A stretch of 64,000 nucleotides of DNA from Caulobacter vibrioides (lineage in GTDB: Bacteria > Pseudomonadota > Alphaproteobacteria > Caulobacterales > Caulobacteraceae): the NCBI RefSeq assembly GCF_002310375.3, contig NZ_CP023315.3:2976001-3040000 (forward strand). The letters run 5' to 3'. The notes beneath the pieces were generated by a model. That model had not been told where the DNA came from and searched no databases. It was given only the letters and a program-made list of their open reading frames with translations. Made by a program: the position numbers and the translations under genes. This document shows, one piece after another, positions 1 to 9,113 of the stretch (its first letter is position 1; every line of letters starts with the position of its first letter).

Positions 1-312
1 GCCGCGCGCGAAGCTGCTGTCGAAAACCTGCCCGTTCAGCAGCTTGCCCTCGTAGTTGACCTTGATGATATCGCCCAGCTTCGGCGAGGGGCCGTCCTTG
101 GGGCCCGAGGCGATGACCTTGTACTGCAGGCCCGACGGCAGGCTGACCACGCCCGGCGCCTTGGCGTTGTTGGCGAGGAACGCCTTGCCGGCGGTCGCGG
201 CGGCCGAGGGGCCGGCGTTCAGCTGCGGCGGGGCCGAAGGCGTGACCTGGGCATGGGCGGCGCCGGCGGCGGCGAGAGCGGCCGTGACGGTCAGGGAAGC
301 AAGAAGGCGCAT
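1..312 (-). CDS. FKBP-type peptidyl-prolyl cis-trans isomerase (C-terminus outside window)
   Basis: The first 104 residues of a secreted FKBP-family prolyl isomerase are visible; the gene runs off the left edge of the window. The protein begins with a signal peptide (MRLLASLTVTAALAAAGAAH, cleavage after AHA), followed by a short linker. It then enters the FKBP fold with SGLQYKVIASG and VNYEGKLLNGQVFDSSF, typical of the FKBP active-site strand. By family knowledge it catalyses proline isomerisation during folding, here probably in the periplasm. The start is the ATG whose complement is at 310-312. It is transcribed in the same direction as the two-component genes to its right, but a palindromic repeat separates them, so it is probably a separate unit. 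Confidence 0.85.
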   Translation of the reverse strand, partial: MRLLASLTVTAALAAAGAAHAQVTPSAPPQLNAGPSAAATAGKAFLANNAKAPGVVSLPSGLQYKVIASGPKDGPSPKLGDIIKVNYEGKLLNGQVFDSSFARG

Positions 313-403
313 GGGTCTTTCGAGACTCGAAGCTGGTGTCAGTGAGCGACACCGTAGCGATCCTTGCGCTGAACTTCGCGGCGAAAATTTGAGCGCCCAC
401 CCC

Positions 404-521
404 AATCCTCCCCCCAGCGGGGGAGGTGGCCGAAGGCCGGAGGGGGAAGTCTCTTGGCCCCGCCTCTTCCCCCTCCGTCGTCCCTTCGGTCCGACACCTC
501 CCCCGCTGGGGGGAGGATTTT
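404..521. repeat. Palindromic intergenic repeat, family D
   Basis: A long imperfect palindrome with arms AATCCTCCCCCCAGCGGGGG at the left and its inverse at the right, around a CCCCCTCCG/CGGAGGGGG inner pair. Further copies of the same family lie at 5699-5817 and 7738-7836. The TAG stop of the response regulator touches its right edge, so it may act as a 3-prime hairpin for that minus-strand transcript. Confidence 0.8.
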
Positions 522-1178
522 CTAAACCAACCCCCGTCGCTGCGCCTCCAGCGCCGCCTCCGCCCGCGAGCAGATGTTGAGCTTGCGGTAGATGGCCTTG
601 ACGTAGCCGGCGACGGTCAGTTCGGTGACGCCCATCACCTTGGCCGCCTCGCCCGAGCGCAGGCCCCGGCCGATCAGGCGCAGCACCTCGGTCTCGCGCG
701 GGGTCAGGGCCGCCTCGGGCTCGACCTCGGCGAGCGGCGCGGGACGGGCGCGGAAATAGTCGAGCATCCGGCGCGCCACGGCCGGCGACAGCGGCGTCTC
801 CCCCGCCTCCAGCCGCCGCAGATAGCGCACCAGGTCCGCGCGGCCCATGTCCTTCAGCAGATAGCCGCCCGCCCCCGCCGCGATGGCGTCGAACAGGTGG
901 GCGTCGTCGGCATAGATGGTCACCACCACCGAGCGCGTCGCGCCGCCCGAGCGTTCGGCCAGATCACGCAGGAAATCCACCCCGCGACCGTCCGGCAGGC
1001 CCAGGTCCACCAGCGCCAGGTCCGGCAGGCGCCCCCCGTCGAGGAACGAGCGCGCCTCGGCCAGATCCCCCGCGCCCCGCGCGACCACGCCCGGAAAGGC
1101 CTCGGACAGGGCCGCCAGCAGGTGCGCGCGGGTCTCGGCCTGGTCCTCCAGGACAAGGGCGGTTTCAGGCGAAGTCAT
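522..1178 (-). CDS. LuxR/NarL-family response regulator
   Basis: A 218-residue two-domain response regulator. The N-terminal receiver domain (about 1-125) has acidic residues near E11/D12 and the likely phospho-acceptor D58 in LALVDLGLPDGRG. The C-terminal LuxR helix-turn-helix (about 152-215) starts with LTPRETEVLRLIGRG and has the recognition-helix region VTELTVAGYVKAIYRKL. It overlaps the upstream histidine kinase gene by 4 bases (1175-1178), so the two are almost certainly a cognate pair translated together. Targets cannot be told from the sequence. Length and domain order are normal for the NarL/FixJ class. Confidence 0.9.
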   Translation of the reverse strand: MTSPETALVLEDQAETRAHLLAALSEAFPGVVARGAGDLAEARSFLDGGRLPDLALVDLGLPDGRGVDFLRDLAERSGGATRSVVVTIYADDAHLFDAIAAGAGGYLLKDMGRADLVRYLRRLEAGETPLSPAVARRMLDYFRARPAPLAEVEPEAALTPRETEVLRLIGRGLRSGEAAKVMGVTELTVAGYVKAIYRKLNICSRAEAALEAQRRGLV

Positions 1179-3400
1179 GCGGCGGCGCTCACTGGGATCG
1201 GGGCGGAAAGGCGGATGGTCAGGCCCCGGCCGACCGGCGGAATCTCGACCTGGCCGCCGATCTCACCGAGGCGACGCTCCAGGTTGGCCAGGCCGCTGCG
1301 GCGACCGCCCGGCGTGTCGGGCAGGCCCACCCCGTCGTCGGCGAGGGTCACGACCAGACAGCCGTCGGCTTCGCGAACATCGACGGTGATCCGCGCGGCG
1401 CCGGCGTGGCGAATGGCGTTGGAGATCACCTCGCGCACGGCCGAGGTCAGGTTCTTGTAGACGCGGTAGGGCGCGGTGCGGTCGGGATCGGCCAGCTCGA
1501 CCGGCGGCCAGTCCAGGGCGATCCCGGCCGCGTCCAGGCGCTCGGCGGTCTCGTGGCGAAGATCGGCCAGCACCGCCTCCAGCGGCAGGTCGCGCCCCGA
1601 CAGGCCCGAGACGATCGAGCGCAGGTCGCCGATGGCCCCGCGCATGGCCTCGCGGGTCTGGGAAAGGTCCTGGCGGTGCAGGCCCGACAACAGGCGCGCG
1701 CCGACGTCGTCATGCAGGTCGCGAGCGATGCGCAGACGCTCCTCGATCACCCCCCGGGCGTAGGCGTCGCGGCCCTGCTCGATCTGGGCGAGCAGGCTCA
1801 CCAGCTGGTCGGCCAGCTGGGCCTGGGCCGTGCCGAACAGGCCCCGCCCCCGGAACGGAAAGCGCAGGTCCAGAGCCGTTGATCCAGCGGCGGCGGGCAA
1901 GCCCAGGCCGACACCCTCCTCCAGGATCTCGGCCCGCGCCCGGACTGCGGCGCTGGGCGCCACCTCCAGCGGCTCATAGACCTTGGCCAGCAGATCGCGC
2001 CAGGCCTTGGCCCGGGCCTCGACGTCATGCACCAGGGCCACCTTGGCGACGGCGGCGAACATCTCGTGCTCCTTCATCGTCCGCCGTCCCAGGGTCAGCC
2101 GCCACAGCAGGTCGCGGAACGGCAGATAGGCGAAGGCCACGACCAGCAGCGACAGGCCCAGCGCCGCGCCGGGCGCCGCGCCCAGAGCCGTGATCAGCAG
2201 GCCGTCCAGCGCCAGCAAGGCCGCGCCGGCGCTGATGTAGAACAGGATCCGGAACGCCCACTGGTCCAGCTCGAACAGCCGATAGCGGCGCAGGCCCACG
2301 GCCATGCCCACATAGATGACGACGAAGAAGCCCAGCGAAAAGCGGGTGTCCAGGAAGGGCTCGCGCCCCAGGGTGATCGGCAGGGCGACATTGCCGATGA
2401 AGGCGCCGGCTCCCAGGATCACCGACAGGCCCAGCCAGCGGGCGGCGGCCATGGCGGCGGGGTTCTTGCGGCTGGCGAAGGCCTGGACGCCGATGGCGAC
2501 GATGATCAGGGCCATCTGGATCGTGGTCACCGACTGGCCGGTGCTCTCCCGTGGCGGATTGCCGGGCAAGAGCGGCGTCAGGGCCCAGGCCAGCACGCTC
2601 AGCGGGACCAGCCAGGCCACGGGCAGCCGGGTGACCCGCGTCGGATAGACCAGGAAGAAGGCGATCATCGCCCCGCCATAGGCCACCGCGCCGATCATGT
2701 TCAGCAGGTGTCCGCCCGCCGCCATCGGCCCCGGGGCGACCAGCTCGACGCTGGCGTTGACCGCCCAGCCGAAGGTGAAGGCCAGCATCGACAGGCCCGT
2801 CAGGGCGAAGAGCTGGGTGGCCAGATCGCGCGGCCGCAGGGCCCACACCCAGCCCACGATCAGGGTGGCGATCAGGCCAAAGGCGAGGTTCGCCCAGAAC
2901 TCCGCGCCCAGGCGGCTCAGCGGCCTGATGCGCGCATCGAGGGTCACCGCGCGCGGGGCGCCGTCGGCGCTGGCCAGGCGCAGCGCCAACGGGCGCGCCG
3001 ACAGCGCGTCGGCGAAGGCGGCCTGTCGGCGCATCACCGCCTGATGGGCGCGCTCGGTGGCGGCGGCTTCGAAGGCGCCCGTATCGCTAGCCAGCAGCGG
3101 CGGCGCGGTCAGGTCAGGCCCCACCCCGGCCAAGCGGTCGCCGACCTTGGCCCCGGCCCGCGCCAGAGGGCCGTCCGGAACAAGCTGCGCGATGACGACG
3201 GCGCCGTCGGGCCGCGCCTGGAAGCTCGCCCCCAGCCACGGCGGGCTGATCGCCATCCACACGCCAGCCAGCGCCGTCGCCACGCACAGCAGCACGACGC
3301 CAAGAAGCAGGGTTGTGGGAGATGAAACGCGCATACGATCCAAAGCTTGGGGCAGGACAAGCTTTGCGGCAACTCTCATGGAACGCCGTTCACCGCACAC
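1175..3400 (-). CDS. Membrane sensor histidine kinase (HisKA_3/HATPase) with PDZ-like N-terminus
   Basis: Partner kinase of the response regulator that follows. After an N-terminal membrane anchor there is an extracytoplasmic PDZ-like stretch (LVPDGPLARAGAKVGDRLAG), then about seven hydrophobic segments. The C-terminal half holds a HisKA_3 dimerisation domain with the phospho-accepting histidine near residue 563 in RIARDLHDDVGARLLSG, and a HATPase domain (EVISNAIRHAG as N box, DDGVGLPD as G1). By family it autophosphorylates and passes phosphate to a NarL-type regulator. The start is uncertain: methionines at 3400, 3379 and 3334 are all possible. The one at 3334 puts the membrane anchor right at the N-terminus and may be the true start. 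The input signal is unknown. Confidence 0.85.
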   Translation of the reverse strand: MCGERRSMRVAAKLVLPQALDRMRVSSPTTLLLGVVLLCVATALAGVWMAISPPWLGASFQARPDGAVVIAQLVPDGPLARAGAKVGDRLAGVGPDLTAPPLLASDTGAFEAAATERAHQAVMRRQAAFADALSARPLALRLASADGAPRAVTLDARIRPLSRLGAEFWANLAFGLIATLIVGWVWALRPRDLATQLFALTGLSMLAFTFGWAVNASVELVAPGPMAAGGHLLNMIGAVAYGGAMIAFFLVYPTRVTRLPVAWLVPLSVLAWALTPLLPGNPPRESTGQSVTTIQMALIIVAIGVQAFASRKNPAAMAAARWLGLSVILGAGAFIGNVALPITLGREPFLDTRFSLGFFVVIYVGMAVGLRRYRLFELDQWAFRILFYISAGAALLALDGLLITALGAAPGAALGLSLLVVAFAYLPFRDLLWRLTLGRRTMKEHEMFAAVAKVALVHDVEARAKAWRDLLAKVYEPLEVAPSAAVRARAEILEEGVGLGLPAAAGSTALDLRFPFRGRGLFGTAQAQLADQLVSLLAQIEQGRDAYARGVIEERLRIARDLHDDVGARLLSGLHRQDLSQTREAMRGAIGDLRSIVSGLSGRDLPLEAVLADLRHETAERLDAAGIALDWPPVELADPDRTAPYRVYKNLTSAVREVISNAIRHAGAARITVDVREADGCLVVTLADDGVGLPDTPGGRRSGLANLERRLGEIGGQVEIPPVGRGLTIRLSAPIPVSAAA

Positions 3401-3451
3401 CCCCCAGGATTGGGGGTTGCTTTGGTGGGAAAGGGGCTTGCGGGTTCTGCG

Positions 3452-3588
3452 CCCTTCTCCCGTTGCGGGAGAAGGTGGCCTGCGCAGCAGGTCGGATGAG
3501 GGGTTGAAAAGCCTCTCAGGATAGCGAAGCGCGACCCCTCACCCGACCGCCTTCGGCGGCCACCCTCTCCCGCAAGGGGAGAGGGAAA
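3452..3588. repeat. Palindromic intergenic repeat, family F
   Basis: Two opposed hairpin modules, TTCTCCCGTTGCGGGAGAA at the left and CCCTCTCCCGCAAGGGGAGAG at about 3570-3587, joined by a GATGAGGGG/CCCCTCAC pair. Copies of the same family occur at 18707-18827 and 20208-20327. It lies between divergently transcribed genes, so it is not simply a terminator. Confidence 0.8.
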
Positions 3589-3592
3589 CACG

Positions 3593-3650
3593 CTACTGAA
3601 TCCCTCATCCTGAGGTGCGCGCGCCTGAGCGCGCCTCGAAGGACGCAGGG
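3593..3650. repeat. Half copy of palindromic repeat, family B
   Basis: Contains CTACTGAATCCCTCATCCTG followed by a GCGCGC-rich hairpin and CGAAGGACGCAG. It is the same unit as the right halves of the full copies at 3847-3952 and 5890-5995. Confidence 0.75.
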
Positions 3651-3706
3651 ACGCCGACGTCCGACTAGGACCTGGACCAGTCGCCAGACCCCTCCAGAAA
3701 TCCGAC

Positions 3707-3832
3707 CTTCCCGGCGAACGCCGGGATCCAGATCGAACCCCCTCACGCCGATCGGCCAAGCCCTGAGCGATGTCGCGTCATCCCCAGCCTACCGGGATGA
3801 ATCTGGACCCCGGCGTTCGCCGGGGAGGTCGG
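3707..3832. repeat. Palindromic repeat pair, family C
   Basis: An inverted pair of a hairpin unit: CCCGGCGAACGCCGGG followed by ATCCAGAT at the left, and the inverse ATCTGGACCCCGGCGTTCG at about 3799-3817 at the right. Other family C pairs lie at 22504-22612 and 53698-53826. Confidence 0.8.
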
Positions 3833-3846
3833 GCGTTTAGCGCGGT

Positions 3847-3952
3847 GCGTCCTTCGAGGCTCGCCGTCGGCTCGCACCTCAGGATGAGGAAACCCGCTAC
3901 TGAATCCCTCATCCTGAGGTGCGCGCTCCTGAGCGCGCCTCGAAGGACGCAG
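3847..3952. repeat. 106-bp palindromic repeat, family B, copy 1
   Basis: The outer arms GCGTCCTTCGAGGC and GCCTCGAAGGACGC form an inverted repeat, with an inner CTCAGGATGAGG / CCTCATCCTGAG pair. By my alignment it differs from the copy at 5890-5995 at only 3 of 106 positions. The two copies bracket the GH35 gene. Confidence 0.85.
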
Positions 3953-4038
3953 CCCCCCCCGATACCGCTCCCATTTTTCGCCGCCTCGCCGTTTTCCGGA
4001 TTGATCTTACAAGTGCGCCGTCCTCATCTGACCGCGTC

Positions 4039-5616
4039 ATGCGTTGTCTCGCCCCCACCCTCGCCGCCCTGCTGCTGGGCCTCGCCGCCACGTCCGCTCA
4101 GGCCGAGCCCGCGCCCCGGATCGCCAAGATCGACGGCGTCCATCGCCTGCTGGTCGACGACAAGCCGTACCTGATCCTGGGCGGCGAGCTGGGCAATTCC
4201 TCGAGCTCGGACCTCAAGGACCTGTCGGGCCACTGGGCCGTGCTGAAGGCGGCCAACCTCAACACCGTGCTGGCCCCGGTGACCTGGGAGCAGGTCGAGC
4301 CCGTCGAGGGCCAGTTCGACTTTACGGTGCTGGACGGCATGATCCAGCAGGCCCGCGCCCACGACATGCGGCTGATCTTGCTGTGGTTCGGAGCCTGGAA
4401 GAACAGCATGTCGACCTACGCCCCGGCCTGGGTGAAGCGCGATCCGGCCCGCTTCCCCTACGCCCGCACGGCGCAGGGCAAGGCGGTCGAGATCCTCAGC
4501 GCGTCCTACCCGGCCACCCGCGACGCCGACGCCAAGGCCTTCGCCGCAATGATGGCGCACCTGAAGGCGGTGGACGGCCAGCAGCGCACCGTCCTGATGG
4601 TCCAGGTCGAGAACGAGATCGGCATGCTGTCGGAGGCGCGCGATCGCACCAAGGCCGCCGACGCTGACTTCAGAAAACCCGTGCCCGCCGCCGCCCTCAA
4701 GGCGCTGGGCGTCCAAAAGACCGGGACCTGGGAAGAGGTGTTCGGCGCCTCGGCCGCGACCGACGAGCTGTGGCAGGCCTGGACCTTCGGGCGTTTCGTC
4801 GAGGCGCTGACGGCGGCCGGCAAGAAGGCCTACGACCTGCCGATGTACGTCAACGCGGCCCTGCCGCGTCCGGGCGCGGTTCCGGGCGGCTATCCCAGCG
4901 CCGGTCCCCTGCCCCACCTGATCGACCTGTGGCGCGCGGCCGCGCCGTCCTTGGACATGCTGTCGCCCGACATCTACTATCCGGACTTCACCAAGTGGGT
5001 CCCGCCGTACGATCGGCCCGACCAGCCGCTGTTCATCCCCGAGGCCGACCAGGCGGGCAAGACGCCCGCCCCGGGCAACGCCTTCTGGGCCATCGGCGAG
5101 CACGACGCGATCGGCTTCTCGCCGTTTTCGATCGAGAACCTGCCGCCCGAGGGCGTGAAGACCCTGGGCGCGGCCTATCGCCTGCTGGACCAGCTGACGC
5201 CCCTGATCACCACCCACGACGGCGGCAAGACCATGCGCGGCTTCCGCGCCCCGGTGGCCTATGACGGCACGGTCGACCTGACCCCGCGCAAGGCCAGCTT
5301 CGGCCCCTGGGACTTCACGGTGACGGTGGTTGATCCCTGGACGCCCAAGGACGCCCAGGACTTCGCCAGCCACGGCGGCCTGGTGATCCAGACGGGTCCG
5401 GATGAGTTCATCGTCGCGGGGCGCGGGATCACCCTGACCTTCGCCACGAAGGACGGGTCAGTGGGCCTGGAGACTGTGCGCGAGCTGCGCTTCGAGACCG
5501 GCCAGTGGGTCGACGGCCGCTGGCTAAACGGCGACCAGACCCACCAGGGCCGCCACGTCCGCCTGCCGCCGACGGAGTTCGGGGTGCAGCGGGTGAGGTT
5601 GTATCGGTATCGGTGA
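4039..5616 (+). CDS. GH35-like beta-galactosidase (DUF5597-type)
   Basis: A 525-residue secreted glycoside hydrolase. A signal peptide (MRCLAPTLAALLLGLAATSA, cleavage after AQA) precedes a family 35 TIM barrel: LVDDKPYLILGGELGNSSSS at the N-terminus, a likely acid/base glutamate E193 in VQVENEIG and a likely nucleophile E335 in FIPEADQAG. The C-terminal third is the beta domain typical of DUF5597 proteins. By family it would remove terminal galactose (or a related sugar) from hemicellulose side chains. The longer reading frame beginning at 3919 would put the signal peptide internally, so ATG 4039 is chosen. It stands alone between palindromic repeats, at the edge of the xylan genes. Substrate specificity is inferred. 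Confidence 0.8.
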   Translation: MRCLAPTLAALLLGLAATSAQAEPAPRIAKIDGVHRLLVDDKPYLILGGELGNSSSSDLKDLSGHWAVLKAANLNTVLAPVTWEQVEPVEGQFDFTVLDGMIQQARAHDMRLILLWFGAWKNSMSTYAPAWVKRDPARFPYARTAQGKAVEILSASYPATRDADAKAFAAMMAHLKAVDGQQRTVLMVQVENEIGMLSEARDRTKAADADFRKPVPAAALKALGVQKTGTWEEVFGASAATDELWQAWTFGRFVEALTAAGKKAYDLPMYVNAALPRPGAVPGGYPSAGPLPHLIDLWRAAAPSLDMLSPDIYYPDFTKWVPPYDRPDQPLFIPEADQAGKTPAPGNAFWAIGEHDAIGFSPFSIENLPPEGVKTLGAAYRLLDQLTPLITTHDGGKTMRGFRAPVAYDGTVDLTPRKASFGPWDFTVTVVDPWTPKDAQDFASHGGLVIQTGPDEFIVAGRGITLTFATKDGSVGLETVRELRFETGQWVDGRWLNGDQTHQGRHVRLPPTEFGVQRVRLYRYR

Positions 5617-5698
5617 GGCGGGGAGCCCTATGAGGGCTTAGCGAGGCTCGGCCCAGAATCGGACCTCGCGGCCGTCCGTGAAGGGTGGGTGGCGGACC

Positions 5699-5817
5699 AA
5701 ATCCTCCCCCCAGCGGGGGAGGTGTCGGCGAAGCCGACGGAGGGGGAAGAGGCCGGCTCGGCGGCGCTTCCCCCTCCGGCCTTCGGCCTCCTCCCCCTCT
5801 GGGGGGAGGATTTTCCG
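5699..5817. repeat. Palindromic intergenic repeat, family D, copy 2
   Basis: ATCCTCCCCCCAGCGGGGGA at the left and GGGGGGAGGATTTT at the right, with a CGGAGGGGGAAG/CTTCCCCCTCCG inner pair. It lies between the convergent GH35 (plus) and GH43 (minus) genes and could terminate both. Confidence 0.8.
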
Positions 5818-5889
5818 ACCGTCCGACGAGGGGCGTGAACCGTCTCGAGCCTCCCTCCCAAAACCCAACCCTCCCGGCGACACGTCAGT

Positions 5890-5995
5890 GCGTCCTTCGA
5901 GGCTCGCCGTAGGCTCGCACCTCAGGATGAGGAAACCCGCTACTGAATCCCTCATCCTCAGGTGCGCGCGCCTGAGCGCGCCTCGAAGGACGCAG
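5890..5995. repeat. 106-bp palindromic repeat, family B, copy 2
   Basis: Near-identical to 3847-3952 and in the same orientation, so the two copies are also direct repeats flanking the GH35 gene. Confidence 0.85.
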
Positions 5996-6004
5996 GGACG
6001 CCCC

Positions 6005-7681
6005 CTACTCCTCCACCCCGTGGGCGTAGACGCCCAGCATGGTGCCCACGAACCCGCCGGCGACCTTGGTGCTGAGGGTCGTGGCGTCGGCGCCCGCCTT
6101 CAGCACCTCCCACTGACCCGGCTTGGCGGCGTAGGCGAAGTCGATGGTTCCGCCGCGTACGGCGATCTTCAGGTCCAGGCCCTGGCCCGGGGTCAGCGCC
6201 ACCGGCGCCTGCGCCACCACGACGCCATCGACCGGATCGTCCTTGCCGGTCCGCTTCTCGACGCGGACCACGGTCTGGCCGCCGGCGCGGGCGAGGCCCA
6301 CGAACCAGTAGAAGTCGTCGCTCTGCAGCGCCACCAGGCCGGCCTTGTCGCCGTCGGCCCTGGGGTCGAAGCGGACGGTGGTGCTGACGCTGGCGTTCAT
6401 GTGCTGCTGGCGACGGGCCCAGATCGAGGGCTGCTCGTGGCCGCCCAGCTTGGCCTTGCGGGCCTGGATGTTCAGCGCGCCCGCTTTGACCGACCACCAG
6501 CGCGAGGTCGGGATGCGCATGGTCATCCAGCTCATCGGCAGTTCGGGGCCTTCGAAGGTCTCGGCCGCCTTGAACGGGCCCGAGGTCGGGGCGGTCTTCA
6601 GCCCCGGCAGCTTGGGCGCATCGGCGACATAGGGGATGGTCTTGCCGTTCTCCAGGATCACCGGCCAGCCGTCCTTCCACTCGACCGGCAACAGGAAGGT
6701 CTCGCGGCCGGTGTTGTAGAGGTCATCGCCATACGGGCGCACGGCCAGGAAGGTCGCCCACCACTGGCCATCGGGCGTGTCGACGATGTCGGCGTGGCCC
6801 GCCGAGGTGATCGGCAGCGGCCGGTCGCGCGGCAGGTCGCGCTGGGTCAGGATCGGATTATCCGCATACGGAACATAGGGCCCGGTGACCGACTTTGAGC
6901 GCAGCACCACCTGGCTGTGGCCCTCGGCGGTGCCGCCCTCGGCGGCGGTCAGATAATACCAGCCGTCCTTCTTCAGGATGTGCGGCCCCTCGGGCCAGAT
7001 CGGCTTGGTGGCGGGGTTGACGCCCTTGTCCAGCAGCACCTTGGCCGGGCCGATGGTCTTCTGGGTCTTGGGATCGTACTCGCGGATCCAGATGGCGCGG
7101 TGGCCCGAATACTCGGCGGGACCCGGCGGCTCGTCGTTGTTGAGGATCCAGGCCCTGCCGTCGTCGTCGAAGAAGATCGACGAGTCGATGCCGCCGACGT
7201 CCGGCAGCCAGACCGGATCCGACCACGGCCCCTTGGGGTCCTTGGCGGTGATCAGATAGTTGCCGCCGCAGTCGACACAGGTGTTGAGGATGTAGAACGT
7301 GCCCTGATGCTCCTGGATCGCCGGGGCGAACACCGCGCGCGACAGGCCAAGCCGCTTGAAGTCCAGCATCCCCGGACGGTCGATGGCGTTGCCGATCTGC
7401 TCCCAGTGGACGAGGTCGGTCGAATGGAACACCGGCAGGCCCGGGAACCAGGCGAAGGTCGAGTTGACCAGATAGAAGTCCTTGCCCGCCCGCGTGACCG
7501 ACGGGTCGGGATAGAAGCCCTGGACGATCGGGTTGCGATACTGGCCAGGCCCGGCCTTGACCACGTCCGACGGGTCGGAGCCTTCGTAGACGAAGTTGCT
7601 GAACTGGGCCGTCTGCGGCGCGGCAATCGCGGTGGAGGCCACAAGCGCCAGGGCCAGGGTGGTCAGGGTCTGTCTGATCAT
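6005..7681 (-). CDS. GH43 beta-xylosidase / alpha-L-arabinofuranosidase
   Basis: A 558-residue secreted family 43 enzyme. The signal peptide (residues 1-21, ending AIAA) precedes the five-bladed propeller with the three expected catalytic acids: D59 (FYPDPSV, base), D166 (GGIDSSIF, pKa modulator) and E231 (WPEGPHI, acid). The region after about residue 360 is a beta-sandwich accessory domain of the kind found in long GH43 members. By family it removes xylose or arabinose from xylo-oligosaccharides, probably in the periplasm. Its neighbours are a GH10 xylanase and a TonB-dependent receptor on the same strand. A family D repeat separates it from the xylanase, so co-transcription is possible but not certain. 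The choice between xylosidase and arabinosidase is not settled. Confidence 0.88.
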   Translation of the reverse strand: MIRQTLTTLALALVASTAIAAPQTAQFSNFVYEGSDPSDVVKAGPGQYRNPIVQGFYPDPSVTRAGKDFYLVNSTFAWFPGLPVFHSTDLVHWEQIGNAIDRPGMLDFKRLGLSRAVFAPAIQEHQGTFYILNTCVDCGGNYLITAKDPKGPWSDPVWLPDVGGIDSSIFFDDDGRAWILNNDEPPGPAEYSGHRAIWIREYDPKTQKTIGPAKVLLDKGVNPATKPIWPEGPHILKKDGWYYLTAAEGGTAEGHSQVVLRSKSVTGPYVPYADNPILTQRDLPRDRPLPITSAGHADIVDTPDGQWWATFLAVRPYGDDLYNTGRETFLLPVEWKDGWPVILENGKTIPYVADAPKLPGLKTAPTSGPFKAAETFEGPELPMSWMTMRIPTSRWWSVKAGALNIQARKAKLGGHEQPSIWARRQQHMNASVSTTVRFDPRADGDKAGLVALQSDDFYWFVGLARAGGQTVVRVEKRTGKDDPVDGVVVAQAPVALTPGQGLDLKIAVRGGTIDFAYAAKPGQWEVLKAGADATTLSTKVAGGFVGTMLGVYAHGVEE

Positions 7682-7737
7682 GCTCGTCTCCCTTTCGATA
7701 CTAAGCGCCCCCTCCGTCTCGTCGCGTATTCGCGACG

Positions 7738-7836
7738 ATCCACCTCCCCCGCTTTGCGGGTGAGGAAGAGCGGCTCCCCTCCTGCCCCGCTTGCGGGGGA
7801 GGTGGCGCGCGGCGCAGCCGCGTGACGGAGGGGGCG
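7738..7836. repeat. Palindromic intergenic repeat, family D, copy 3
   Basis: CCACCTCCCCCGCTTTGCGG at the left and CCCCGCTTGCGGGGGAGGTG further right, with a CGCGGCGCAGCCGCG inner hairpin. It fills the gap between the GH10 and GH43 genes. Confidence 0.7.
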
Positions 7837-7852
7837 CTCCTGAGCTTGCCCC

Positions 7853-8983
7853 CTACCGCGCCGGCGCGGCCTTCAGCGCTGCGGCCACCGCCTCGCGCAG
7901 GGGCTTGGGCTGGTAGTTGTCGTCATAGAGGGTCGGGCGCTTGGGCTTCTTGTCTTCGCGCAGCCATTGGCCCTGCAGCCACGAGTACTTGTCGATCATG
8001 CCCCAAGCCAGGACCTCCTTGGTCTGGCGATAGCTCAGCACCTGGTCCAGGAAGGCCTTGGCGTAGGCCGCCACCGCCGCGTCGCGCGGGCCAAAGTCGT
8101 AGACCAGCCCCTTGTCGTGGACGTCGAACTCGGTGACCAGGAGGTCATAGCCCATGCCGGTGACGTCGTTCAGGAAGGCGGTCCATTCCTTTTCCTGCGG
8201 CTTGCCAAAGCCGGTGAAGCTGTCGGCGTTCTCGGCGCCGATATGGCTCTGGATCCCGAGCGCATCGACCGGCGTACCGCGCTTCTTGAAGCCTTCCAGC
8301 AGCTTGAGCACGCCGTAGCGGTGCTTCTCGTTGCCGACTTCCTGGCTCATGTAGTCGTTGTAGACGAGGCGGGCCTTGGGCGCGGCTTCGCGGGCGACGT
8401 GGAACGACAGGTCCAGCACCTCTTCCTTGCCCATGGCGTCGGACAGGAAGGTCGAGCGGATCGAGCCGTCCTTGGGGTCGACGGTCTCGTTGACCACGTC
8501 CCACGAGATCATCTGCGGATAGCGCTGGCACAGGGCCTGGATGTGCTCGGTGACCATCTTGGCGGCCGCCTCGGCCGGCTTGGGTCCGAAGTCGTAGCCC
8601 TTGACCCAGTTCGGGAACCATTGCGGGTGATGCCACAGCAGGGTGTGGCCGCGCAGGGCCTGGCGGTTGGCCTTGGCGAACTCGGCGATGCGGTCGGCGC
8701 GCTCAAAGTCGAAAGACTGCGGCCCCCGGGCCCGCACCACGTACCACTTCAGTTCGTTCTCGGGCACCAGCACGCCGCACTCGCGGATGAGGATCTCGCG
8801 ATGCCGGGCGTCCTCGAAGGGACCGCTCGTCGCGCCGCGCGGACCGGCCGGGACGGCGCTGCCGAACGCGATGCCCTTGGCCTTGGCCAGCTCGCGCAGC
8901 GAGGGCCCTTCGGCGGCGAGGGCGGGACCGGCCAGGGCGCTGGCGGCGCCGACGGCGAGGAGGTCTCGACGGGAGAGGGTCAT
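7853..8983 (-). CDS. GH10 endo-1,4-beta-xylanase
   Basis: A 376-residue family 10 xylanase. The N-terminus carries a twin-arginine style signal (MTLSRRDLLAVGAASALAGP). The barrel shows GHTLLWHHPQWFP, the acid/base E166 in WDVVNETVD and the nucleophile E285 in LVTEFDVHD. By family it cuts the xylan main chain internally. The start at 8983 is preferred over the upstream methionine at 9010 because it places the RR motif at residues 5-6 and has a GGAG 8 bases ahead. It is transcribed with the receptor upstream (12409) and the GH43 gene downstream. A Tat signal on the enzyme suggests export of a folded protein. Confidence 0.92.
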   Translation of the reverse strand: MTLSRRDLLAVGAASALAGPALAAEGPSLRELAKAKGIAFGSAVPAGPRGATSGPFEDARHREILIRECGVLVPENELKWYVVRARGPQSFDFERADRIAEFAKANRQALRGHTLLWHHPQWFPNWVKGYDFGPKPAEAAAKMVTEHIQALCQRYPQMISWDVVNETVDPKDGSIRSTFLSDAMGKEEVLDLSFHVAREAAPKARLVYNDYMSQEVGNEKHRYGVLKLLEGFKKRGTPVDALGIQSHIGAENADSFTGFGKPQEKEWTAFLNDVTGMGYDLLVTEFDVHDKGLVYDFGPRDAAVAAYAKAFLDQVLSYRQTKEVLAWGMIDKYSWLQGQWLREDKKPKRPTLYDDNYQPKPLREAVAAALKAAPAR

Positions 8984-9113
8984 GACACGCGCTCCAAGAA
9001 AAACGCGCACCGTTATGAAGGACGATGCGCGTGAAAGAGTTGGCAGGAGTAACCGAGCCCCGCCGCGCGCCCTCGAAACGGAAGGAAGGCGCTGACGAAA
9101 CCCATCCGTGATC

